A DNA stretch of 64,000 nucleotides. It comes from Montifringilla adamsi. Its lineage: Eukaryota; Chordata; Aves; Passeriformes; Passeridae. Positions 51,008 through 61,630 of this stretch are shown here, one piece after another. Every line of letters starts with the position of its first letter. The first letter of the stretch is position 1. The DNA lies in NCBI GenBank assembly GCA_017590115.1, contig JAGGNK010013559.1:256933-320932 (forward strand), written 5' to 3'. Both the position numbers and the translations under genes were made by a program. Below the pieces are notes generated by a model, which worked only from the letters and a program-made list of their open reading frames with translations, did not search any database and was not told the DNA's origin.

Positions 51008-54000
51008 ATGACCGGCAAAACTGCACCTCCAGCCAAAAAACCAGCTCCGGCAGCAGCCAAGAAAAAGGCAGCGCCAGCCCCGAAGGAAGGAGCAGCCCCA
51101 AAGGAAGAAGCAGCCCCAAAAGAAGAAGCAGCCTCAAAGGAAAAAGCAGCCCCAAAGGAAGAAGCAGCCCCAGCCCCAGCAGCAGCTGCTGAAGAGACCC
51201 CAGCCCCCGAGCATCCCCCGGAGCAGCCCCCAGCCCCCACAGACGAACCTGCTCCCATCCCCACAGAAGCTGGAGCAGAAGCGACTCCAGTGCCTGCAGA
51301 AGGTTCCTCAGCTCCCCCAGATGAACCCCCAGCCCCAGCCCCTGAACCTAAACTGGAGAAACCAAAGGAAGGTGAGTAGGGAACACTGGAGTGGGGAGGG
51401 GAACATAAGCAAGGCTTGGAGGGGGCATGTGCTGGGGAGAAGGGATGGGGGGATGAAGTCATCAAGGATATTTTTGCAGTGGGATGGCGCTGGGGATTAG
51501 GTGGACTGAAGACAGGCCTGGAGGTTGAGTGATTGCCCTCCAAGAGCCCCAGTACATGAGCCCTGCTGTCACCATGTGGGTTTGTTACAGAGCCACCCAG
51601 CTGCCCCTTGTCCTTGGCTGTGGAAGAAGTGAGTGAAAACTCATTCACGCTGACCTGGAAAGCCCCGGAGCAGATGGGCCGGGCAGGCTTGGATGGATAT
51701 GTGGTGGAGATCTGCAAAGATGGAAGTAGGTTTGGTCTTTCCTGCCTCATGAGCATGGAGACATGGTGCATGGTTGTGGGATGGGATGGAGCTGGGTGGA
51801 ACCCAGCAGTGCATTTCCCCCAGCAACAATTCCCTTTCTTTGCCCAAATGGATCCATTTTTAATGGTTATTTCTTTTCCATGAAGGAACAGGGAATCCCA
51901 TTGCCTTCAGACAGTAGTGATGGCTTTAGCAGGGGCTTGGAGCAGGTTTAGAGTCACTGCTATGTCCAGCTCTAGGGGGGAGCAGAGACCAACACAACCT
52001 CTGGGGATGGTCTCTGATGAACTCCAGAGCTGCAGAGACCCGGGGCTGGTATTTCAAGAAAACAGGAGGAAAAAGTTCAACCCTCCCATGTTTGCCCAAA
52101 ATGAAGCATGGAAGGAATGGGGATAAAATTGGAGGATGAGGAAGGGAAGGGCCCTGGGCATGTATCAACAGACTTGATTATGTCTGGAAGGAGGGTGGCC
52201 GTGGTGGATGGAGGTGGGCTGGGAGGTGGCAGCAGTTGTCCAGCAATTGTCCATGGATCTCCAGTTGTATTGCTGGGCGGTGGAACAAAGTGAGTGGATG
52301 AGATTTGTGTTTTGGATACTCTCTCGAAGCCCTGCTGGGATTTGGGATGAGAGTGAAGGGTCTGTGTGGCTGGGGGGATCTGCAAGGGGAGGCTGGGCTG
52401 AGTGGTTTGGGAGACCCAGGTGGCCTATGGACCTCAGGGAACTTGATCCTCAGCTGTTTAGTTTGTGGCACACATGATGGACACATTCTTGGCTGAGGCT
52501 TCCATTGTTGGGCAGCGGGTGGAGAGGTCACTATGGCTGGGTGGGATGCATGAGGAGGTCCGTGCATGGGACAAGGAAAGATGAAGCCATTCCTGGAGGG
52601 ATGTGTCTGACAGCCACCCAAAGGGCCCAGCCTGGATGCTCTGCTGGCTTGCTTTGGGTTTGCTGGAGGACAGGAGAACTCCAGTCCCTCTGTCATCACC
52701 CAGGGGCCACAGGACTGCTGTATTTGGGCTGGTATAGGACTCTGGTTGGCTAAAATATGGTGAGATTTGAGTGAGGGCTGATTCGAGCAATGCCAGTGCT
52801 GAAGGGAAAGAGGATCTGGTGGGATTTGCCTGCTTCAGTGGCATTGACAAGAAAACCTTCTTGTTCTGAAAGTGCACATGAGAGCTTGGCTCACCCTGGC
52901 ATATGTGGGTCACTCTCATTGCCCACCTGGGACACCCACTCCTTGGGGGACCGGGACACTTTATTTTCTAAGTGAGAAACATCTTGAGAGGTTTGGCACA
53001 TGGCAAAGCCAGGTTAGCTGGGTCTGGGGGAGGGCTGGGCTCTGGTTGAGTTTGAGACATCCCTTACAAGCAGGAAGAACACTTGGAGAGGTCTATCCAG
53101 CCAGGGGCAGGTCCTGAGCAGACCTTGCTCATTGTGGAGGGGTTTTTCCATTGTGAGCCCCAGTGTTGTCCTGGGGCAGTGAGAGGAGCAGAGTGCCTGG
53201 CAGGGAGCTCCAAGGATCTTTCATTTCAGAAATGCACCTGGTCAGCAGGGACATGTTCACTGGCCCGATGCCTTTTCTTGCTTGCAAATGTCCTCCTGTT
53301 CCAGTGCTGAGCTCCTGCCAGCACTTCATACCCCACACTCCTTGGCAGGGGTGGCCAATCTCCCCGCCAAAGTTCCTTTTTCTGCTGGTGCCCCAAATCC
53401 TTCCCCATTTCCAATGAAAGGATTCTTTGCCTCTGGGTCTCACCTTCTGGGCCTTGATCCTGCTGCTCAGGGTGTGTCTGTCTATCCATGGCACATCCAA
53501 AGTCCTGTGCTGGGTCTGTTGCAGGTTCAGACTGGAAAGCTGTGAACCAGGAGCCTTTTCTTTCCACCCGCTACACAATCCCAAACCTCAGCTCTGGGGA
53601 CAAGATCCATGTGCGGGTGGTGGCTGTCAGTGCCAGTGGAACCAGCGTCCCGGCCACGCTGGAGCAGCCAGTGCTCATCAGGGAGATCCTCCGTGAGTAC
53701 TGCTCCTGAGGGCAGAATTCCTGTGTGAAATCTCTGTCCATCCCTTCAGCATGAGCAGCTTCCCATGGGTCCCATCCAGCCTTTGACAGATGTTATTCTC
53801 AGTGACTGTGTCCAATTCCCTTGGCAGAAGTTTCCTGACCTCTCCAATCTTGCTGATGTTGAAATTTTGGGGGTGAAGGACTCAAAAGGCAGAGCCACAT
53901 TTTCCCATTTAGTGGCAAGAGCTCAGAATCCACCTCCCCCTGAGCACGTCTCCTCCCCTCGGCGGTGTCACATCCTGAATATGCCATGGCACACTGTCCA

Positions 54001-57000
54001 CACACATTGGACAGCTTTGTTTATTTAGCTCAAGGAAGTCAAGAGCTGGTTGTCTGGAGCATGGGAACTTTAATCATGCTGAACTCGCTAATGAATGAGT
54101 TGCTCCCATGCTTAGCAAGACTCACATTCCTCTCAGGGTACTGCCAATGTGCAGAGGCTGATGCAGAAGGGCAGGGCCTGTTTGCACTCAGCAAAGAGCA
54201 AATAGAGAGACATTTTCCCTCTAGAAGGAATTATTAATGCTTAAGTTTTCTTGTTATTCAACACATCAGATTTTTCAGCTGCTTAAAAATAGTAATGATA
54301 ACAAAAGTTATTCCAGGAACCACCAGCTTTTCATAGGAAAAGGCTTGGAGAAGACTATCAGCCCATGGAAAGGGTGCTGCAGGGTCCATCTTCTCAGTGT
54401 GTTTGGAGGAGGTGAATTTGGCTTTGGGGTGGTGGCTGTGCCTGTTCACCTCTAATCTCAAAACCATCCCACCAAACCTCATAGAACTGGGGAAACTGGG
54501 GTGTGAGGGACTGGCATGAGATGGCACAGCTCGTGCTTTCTACACCCTGTACCTGCTGTCAGAGCTTTGTCCCAGGCACATGTACAGGTGTAAAACCCAA
54601 AGAGCTGAGAGACCCCCACACAACTTAATCTACCTGGTCTTTTTCCTTCCCTTCCCTTCCCTTCCCTTCCCTTCCCTTCCCTTCCCGCCTTCACATTTTC
54701 TCTGGGCCTGCATTTTGTACATCTCACCAGTTCATTTATAGCACCCCAGGGTATTTTAAATAGCAGCAATCGGACAGCACGGAGCTTAACAACAGGTGGG
54801 ATGAGTGGGCTTGGGAGGTGGAGAGAGGCAAGGAGAAACCAGATGGAGGATCAGTATGGGAGTCACATTTTGCAGGGAACAAGGGCAGGAAAAAAGGCCT
54901 TCCCACCATGGCACTTTGTCACTGGGGCCACTGACCTTGGCCAGCCCAGTCCCTCTGAGAGAAGCACTGGGGAGCTGGGGAAAACATCCATGAATTAACA
55001 TTCCTCCCCGAGGTCAGGTTTCCCTGCCTGAGAGAGACTGATGAGCCCAAGTGGCAGCACTGGGGATGGATCCCTGCAGAAATCTCAGCACAAGCAGAGC
55101 AGGGACAGTCTCAGCTGTCAGGGAGGGCCCTCACAGCTGTTTGGCTCAGGCCTGGTTTATTCTGGCTGGGCCCCCTCCCCAGGGTGAAGCTCGTGCACAT
55201 TTAACCTGGGCAGAGACTCCCAGCTCCTTTACGAGGGGCTCCAGAGGCATCCCTGGGTATCACTGAGCCAGCAGAGTTGTACGGTTTCTGTTCCGCCCTG
55301 GGAACTCCATGAGCATTTTCCAGTGGGGATTTTGCTTGTCTTTGTTATGTTTCCTTGGGGATGTTTGCCTTTGTCACAAGCCTTAGCCTTTCACAACTTG
55401 GTATGACCAGGCACCTCCTTGGTGTTTCAGAGGCCTGGACTGCACAGGAAGGGTGGAGGTCAAGCCTTGTCCTTGCTGAAAGTTGGGCTGTATGCCTCCA
55501 GAAAGTCAGGGGGAGAAATATTTCCCAACTAGGAGATGCTGTTCCCTGCCTTGTTACAATATAAGTTGTGTTGTGGCTCTTCTGGTTGAGGCCAGGCTGT
55601 CTGCATGGTCGGGCAGTAATGAAGAGGGGTGAATGATCCATCAGAATGCTGCCCTTGGGATGGTGACTTGGGATCTCAGGGACAGCTAACACTCTGGGGT
55701 ACATTCAGGGGGATAGGCCAGCACAGTCTTGCAGGGGAGCAGAGCTGTCCAGGAGATGAGAGGGAGAAGGTGGCCATGCTGGGGTGGATTTCTTGCTGGC
55801 CAAGCAGGGGTGTGTATGGGGAGGGTCAGCAGCTGAGGAGTGGGAGTTCCTTGTCTCAGAATGTGAATTCCATCCCTAGAGCTGCCGAAGATCCGCATGC
55901 CTCGGCACCTGCGGGAGACTTACATCAGGCGTGTGGGGGATGCTGTGAACATCATGATCCCCTTTCAGGTACGTGGGCAATTTAATCCACTGGGCATTTC
56001 ACTCCAGATTAGCTCCTGCAGGTTAGCTTTTGGGTCCAACTGTGCTCTGACTTGCCTGGTCACTGTGTCTTATGAGCCAAGGGTGGGTGATGGGCTGGGA
56101 ATCTCTCTCCTCTTCGGGCACAGATCCCATTTTTCCCCTGCTACATCTTTTCTGATGATGCTGCAGTGGGACAACCCCAAACCCATCAGGACATGGACTG
56201 TTGCTGCTGTCTCATCCAATAGGTCCAGTTCAGCTTGTGCTCCTGGCCAGGATCTGGCCACATGCCTTGGGACCCCACAGCACAACACTGGGGTCCCTAG
56301 AGGGGACCAGCTGCCTTTGGAGGAGGGATGCCCCAGGGCTGTGATGGTGGATCAATGCTGACACTGATGGGCTAGGCTGGAGGTTGCCTCCTCAGCTATC
56401 TCTTTCATCATGTCTGGGACATCACCAGAGCATCTCCACCGTGGCAGCTGGCTCTGGAACATGTTGGGCAAGCACAGGGAGTGAGAGGCCCCTGAGCTGA
56501 GGGGCTTGTCCATGCCATGTCTCACAGACAGTTTGGACTTTGTGCTGGCCATGCTCCAGACATGAATTTTCCCTGTATGCCGAGTTCAAGCCCTGGTGCT
56601 AAGCTGGAGCCTGGGCTCAGCACCTGGGCCCTGTGAGAGCACAGCTGTGCCCTGGCAAGTACACTTGGCCTTGCTCCATTAAGACCTTGGGGAGCTAGCA
56701 TGTTCCCACCTCATCCCTGGAGCCCGATGGCTTCCCATTAGTGAGTCTGACAGGAATCAGCTGTACCTTCTTTCCCGGGGATTGCTGGATGGGAGAGGTG
56801 GCACTCGTGCTGCTGCTGCCTGGACACAGCGGGGCGGCTCTGCCACCCGTCCTTCCCAGCAGGATCTGCTGCGACCATGTGCCTGAGTGGCTCCTGACCT
56901 GCCTCTTGCTCCAGGGAAAGCCACAGCCCGAGGTGAGCTGGACCAAGGCAGGGCAGCCCCTGGACACCAACCGCATCAACATCCGCAACACGGCTCGGGA

Positions 57001-60000
57001 CACCATCTTCTACATCCGCCAGGCCCAGCGCAGCGACTCGGGCAAGTACGAGCTCACCGTGCAGATCAACGGAGCTGAGGACAAGGCTACCCTGGACATT
57101 CAGGTCGTTGGTAAGTTGAGGGCAGGACCCTGCAGGATCACTCTGGAGCTCATTTCTCCTCCTTGGTTGGGTAGGTCTTGTTCTGGGTGGGATGTGATGT
57201 GACAGCAACAAGGCAAAGGACTCTGGAGTCCCTGTTCCAGTGAGATCCTCAACAGGATCATGCATGTGAACTTCTCTGTTTGGGGATGCAGAGTTTCTGC
57301 CAGCCTTGCCCCTCACAGCTTCTCATCCCTTGTGTGCTGCACCAGGGTGAGAAGAGATTAAAAGCAAGATCAAGGGATGGTCAAGGTACAGAATGTGGGG
57401 AGAGCAAACTGGAAGTCACCCTGAGGGTGTTTGTGTTTGCAGAGCCACCTGGCCCTCCCCAGAACCTGAAGCTGGTGGATGTGTGGGGCTTCAATGTGGC
57501 CCTGGAGTGGACCCCCCCTGCGGACAATGGGAACTCTGAGATCAAGGGCTACAGGGTGCAGAAGTCAGACAAGAAGAGTGGGGTGAGCCTGGGCACTCCT
57601 GCTGCTGGTGATGCCCTGATGGAAGAGGGACTGCTCCACTCCCTGCCCCACCCTACACCTTCTCCATCCTTGTCACAGCCTGTCTTTCCTCACTGCTCTC
57701 TTTTTTCCTCCTTTTCTCCTTCCAGAAATGGTTCACGGTGCTGGAGCGCTGTACCCGTACCAGCTGCACCATCTCCGACCTCATCATTGGCAACACCTAC
57801 TCCTTCCGAGTGTTCTCCGAGAACATCTGTGGGCTCAGCGACAGCGCTGCTGTGGCCTCTGGGGTGGCCTCCATCGAGAAGACAAGTGGGGACATGTCCC
57901 TGGCTGAGGGGCTGGGGAGGGTGGTATCCAAGCGTGGTCCTGACCAATAGGCCAGTGGGGCTTCCTTGGAGTTGTGTTGATGCTGCTGGGCTGGTCCCCA
58001 GGAGAAGACCAGCAGGGGTGAGGCTGAGCACCCCCAAGGTCCAGAGGTCCCCTGTCCCCTTTCTGCAAGTCATTTCTCCTCTGGGGAAAGCTTGTGCCAT
58101 GCTCAGCCCCCTGAAAGGAACTAAGGTATGGACATCCCTGGGATGAGATGGAAGCAGGAGCTGGGAAGGGTCAGAACAGCCCTGGCTTTGTGTCCACAGC
58201 TCAAATCTCCAACCAGTCCTGCTCTCCTTCCATCTATTTCTGTCCTGCTCCCTGGTAGCACACAGTGACCTAGTGTCTTGGCCATCTGCAGAGCTTCCCT
58301 CCAACTCATTTCTGTGGATGAGATTTGGGGATGGAGTGGGAGATTCAGAGTGTGCCTGGCCTGGGTCTGACCTGCTGCACACAGGATGTGTCACAGTGGG
58401 GCTGGCATCCCCCCTGTTCCTTGCAGGGCCTGGACACTACATGTCATGACTGGATGAGGAAACAGGGCTGCTCTGAGCTGAGGGCCAGGTCCTTGGGTCA
58501 GGCCAGGTGACATCTGGCTTCTTACAAGAGGGAACAGAAGTACAGAAGTGGGTTTGGTTACCTTGTGCAGAATTCCTGTGTTGGTCAGCCTTGGAGCCTG
58601 AGGTCTGCCTCAGCTAGAATTCATTATTTCCTTAGAAACCACTTACCAGCCAGAGAAGATCCCCCAGCGGGACATGATGGAGCCTCCAAAGTTCACGCAG
58701 CCCCTGACAGACCGAACGACTACACGGGGCTACAGCACTCACCTCTTCTGCTCCGTCCGGGGCTTCCCCCAGGTTGGTGGCTCCTCCGTGGATGGTATAA
58801 CCTTGGCCTGGGGACACCAGTGGGGTTTTTTGCAAGGTGGCTGGAGGTGGGAGACCATCTGGGAGGTGGTTGGTGCTGTTGGATTATGGTTATGTGAGGT
58901 TAAGGGGCTGAAGCTGCCCTCTGAGTCAAACTGGGGCACATTTGGAGTGTTTCTGCATGAAGATGGGAGACTGGTCTTAAATTAAAACATGTCCTCTTTC
59001 CTCTGTGCTGGGAGAGGAAGGGTGGAGCAGTGGTTAGGGCCCACAAGTGGGAGATTTGGATCTTCAAAATACTTCTGACTGTGAATCCCACCATGGCCAC
59101 AAGCTTCAGGCAGGGCCAATGCAAAGGCAGAGAGAGGTGGCTGCATTTTGGGGTCAATTAGATTTCTCATTTCTCTCCCTGCTTTAAACTTTCAGCCCAA
59201 AATCATCTGGTTGAAAAATCAGATGGAGATCCGGGAAGATCCCAAATACATAGCACTGATTGATCAGGGGGTGTGCTCCCTGGAAATCCGCAAGCCTGGC
59301 CCTTTTGATGGGGGTGTCTACACCTGCAAGGCTGTGAACCCCCTGGGGGAGGCCTCAGTAGACTGCAGACTGGATGTGAAAGGTGAGAGTGGCTCACGGG
59401 AAGGAGGAGCAGGAACCCTTGCCTGCCTTTTCCCGGTCTCACTTTCCCACTGCTGTGGTTTGTCCCCATTTTGTGTTGATCCTGGTTGTGAGGGAGTCTA
59501 AGAACACTGGGCAGCCCTGTGGAGCTGCACCTTTGGGCTGCTTGGGTTTATGGTCTTGAAGCATCTTGAAATCACCTTTCCTTATTCATGGGAAAAAAAA
59601 CGGGGAGGAAACCAGGAGTGGCAGAGCCAGAGGAGCTGCTGGAGGCCTGGCCCAGCACTGGCTGCCCCTGCTCCTGTCCCAAGCATGGGGGGGTGTGTGT
59701 GATCCTCCTCCCCTGCATCTGGGCTGCTCTGATTTATGTCTTGGCGTCCTGCCCACATTTCCCACTCACATTTCCCTGCCTCAGCAGAGCATCCAGAGCA
59801 GACCTGCCCTGTGTTGCTCCCCACAGCCCCTCCTCGGCCCATGGGGGAATCACTGCCCACACACCCTCTGTGTGTTCCTGTGCTGCCCAGGTGTCCTTAA
59901 ACACCTAGATTTCCTCTCTCGTGGCTTCCAAGCACACTCTTGCCCCCAGACACACTCTGCCCCACTTCCCACACAGGCAGAGTTCCAATCTGCGACCCCA

Positions 60001-61060
60001 GCACCCCAGTCCCTCTGGAAGCTCCAGGGCTGTTGGTGTGGCACAGGGTGCATGGCACAGGGTCAGTGCTCAGCTCTGTGGGAGCTGCTGCTGGACCCTG
60101 CAGCAGTGCTGACCCAGCTGGCCCCATTCCCGTGGCCCCACAGGCACATCCCCAGTTCAGCTGTGCAGGGGCTCTCAACAGAACAATGATCTGGGTGGGA
60201 TGGGACCTTAAAGTTCACCCAGTCCCATGCCCTGCCATGGGCAGGGACACCTTCCGCTATCCCAGATTGCTCCAAGCCCCATCCAACCTGGCCTTGAACT
60301 TTTCCAGGGATCCAGGGGCAGCCACAGCTTCTCTGGGTAACCTGGGCCAGGGCCTCACCACCCTCACAGGGAGCAATTCTTTCCCCATACCCCATCTAAC
60401 CCTGCCCTCTGGTAGTGAGAAGCCATTCCCCTTGTCCTGTCATGCCATGCCTTGTCCAAAGTCCCTCTCCAGCTCTCCTGGAGCCCTTTTAGGCACTGGA
60501 AGGGGCTCTGAGGTCTCCCCCAGAGCCTTCCCTTCTCCACATGAACACCCCCAACTCTCCCAGCCTGGCTCCAGAGCAGAGGGGCTCCAGCCCTCAGAGC
60601 AGCTCTGTGGCCTCCTCTGAGCTCACTCAGCAGCTCCAGGTCCTTCTGCTCCTGTTGGGTCCCAGGGCTGGAGGCAGCTCTGCAGGTGGGGTCTCACCTC
60701 TGCAGGTGGGGCCTGCTCTCTGTGTGGAGCAGAGGAGCAGAATCCCCCTTCCCTTGCTGCCCACACTGGGGGATCTGCCCAACTGGCCAAGGAGGATGAG
60801 CTGGGCATTGTGCTGGGGACACAGAGCACCTGGGAGTCACCCAGGCTGGGACCTCGGGGGACACTGGCCAGGAGCAGGCAGTGATGGTGGAGTGTGGGAT
60901 TGCTTGGGGTAGGTGTGTGCAGGGATGGGGTGTGCAGGGTTGAGATGTGCAGGTGCACATTGGGGTGAGCACACAGCACTTTTGGGAGACAAAAGGGGAG
61001 TAAGACAAGGGGAGTTCAAGGTGTTTTTGTCTCCTGTGCTCTCCTACAGTGCCCAAATGA
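51008..61060 (+). CDS. MYBPH: Myosin-binding protein H (protein H / 86-kDa protein)
   Basis: MYBPH is a thick-filament protein of striated muscle that binds myosin through its C-terminal Ig domain. Coding exons: 51008-51371, 51591-51725, 53525-53692, 55880-55968, 56915-57110, 57443-57582, 57726-57885, 58636-58772, 59196-59382 and 61050-61060 (stop TGA). All junctions have GT/AG borders and matching phase, giving 528 residues; human MYBPH has about 477, chicken about 537. Residues 1-122 are Pro/Ala/Lys/Glu-rich. FnIII-1 is about 125-216 ([11 protein letters not shown]), Ig-1 about 229-317 ([20 protein letters not shown]), FnIII-2 about 320-413 ([32 protein letters not shown]), Ig-2 about 433-525 ([32 protein letters not shown]). 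Ig-1 lacks the cysteine pair that Ig-2 keeps. The domain order and close match to chicken protein H separate it from MYBPHL and the longer MYBPC proteins. Confidence 0.96.
51098..51180 (+). repeat. MYBPH: Tandem coding repeat in MYBPH exon 1
   Basis: Degenerate units of about 21 bp encode repeated AAPKEE-like heptads in the N-terminal extension. Purine-rich GGAAGAAGCAGCCCC blocks recur almost unchanged. Confidence 0.8.
54647..54686 (+). repeat. (TTCCC)8 pyrimidine tract in a MYBPH intron
   Basis: Eight uninterrupted TTCCC units, with partial units upstream; the other strand carries regularly spaced GGG runs. Confidence 0.95.
60188..60760 (-). mobile_element. CR1 LINE 3' fragment in a MYBPH intron
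   Basis: Inverted CR1 of about 570 bp: GGGTGGGATGGGACCTTAAA, CCATGGGCAGGGACACCTTC, CCAGCCTGGCTCCAGAGCAG. Antisense to MYBPH, between coding exons 9 and 10. It also contains a short internal duplication, CTCTGCAGGTGGGGTCTCACC then CTCTGCAGGTGGGGCCTG. Confidence 0.85.
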
Positions 61061-61630
61061 GGACAGATTGGAGGACAAGACAAAAGAGCAAGGTAGGTCT
61101 GGGTTGGGGCACCAGGATGGAGGGAAGGTGGATCACGTCAGGGGGCTGAAGTGGGCTGAGTGTCCTGGATTAGCCCTTGTTACCTGCTGATGGAGTTCCA
61201 GCTCAGGTCTTCCTTGTCCTGTGGCTGGAGATGCATGAGTGGGGTGGGATGATGAACCCAAGGGAAACCTATCCCTTGGTGAGGTGGACGGAGGGCTGTA
61301 AACGTGGCTGGGTTTGTCTTGCATTAGAGCTGTGGCAGGGACACGTTTCCCACCCATCCCTGACCAGGGCTCTCTTGGTGCCCTTGCAGGACTCGGACCT
61401 TGTTCCTTTTCCCAGGTGGATCCTGCAGGTGCCAGGCGGTGGCGGGGCAGGTGCTGATGCCCCTGGCCATGGTCTCTGCTGCCTGCTGCACTGCCCCTCC
61501 CTGGCGGCGCTTTGGGGGCTGCACCTCGGCCTGCCATGGCATGGCCCTCTCTGAACCTGTCATTAGCTGTGACAATAAAACAAACCCAGCTGAGGGGCTT
61601 TGGTCCTAATAAAAGACACCAAACGCCTCT
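61061..61630 (+). other. MYBPH: MYBPH 3' UTR, interrupted by an intron
   Basis: After the stop the exon continues 32 nt to a GTAGGT donor at 61093. Likely acceptors are TTGCAG (exon from 61390) or, alternatively, CCCAG (exon from 61416). AATAAA signals are at 61574-61579 and 61608-61613, followed by a GT-rich stretch, so cleavage near 61630 is likely. The stop is under 50 nt from the last junction, so nonsense-mediated decay is not expected. Confidence 0.6.
61608..61613 (+). terminator. MYBPH: MYBPH poly(A) signal AATAAA
   Basis: Hexamer followed within 30 nt by a TTGTGGGGTTGGCTTGGG downstream element. A second hexamer at 61574 may also be used. Confidence 0.6.

Noticed and set aside
50389..51771. 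460-codon open frame on the minus strand
   Set aside because: It is antisense to MYBPH exon 1; the long frame comes from the repetitive, stop-poor coding sequence of the sense strand.
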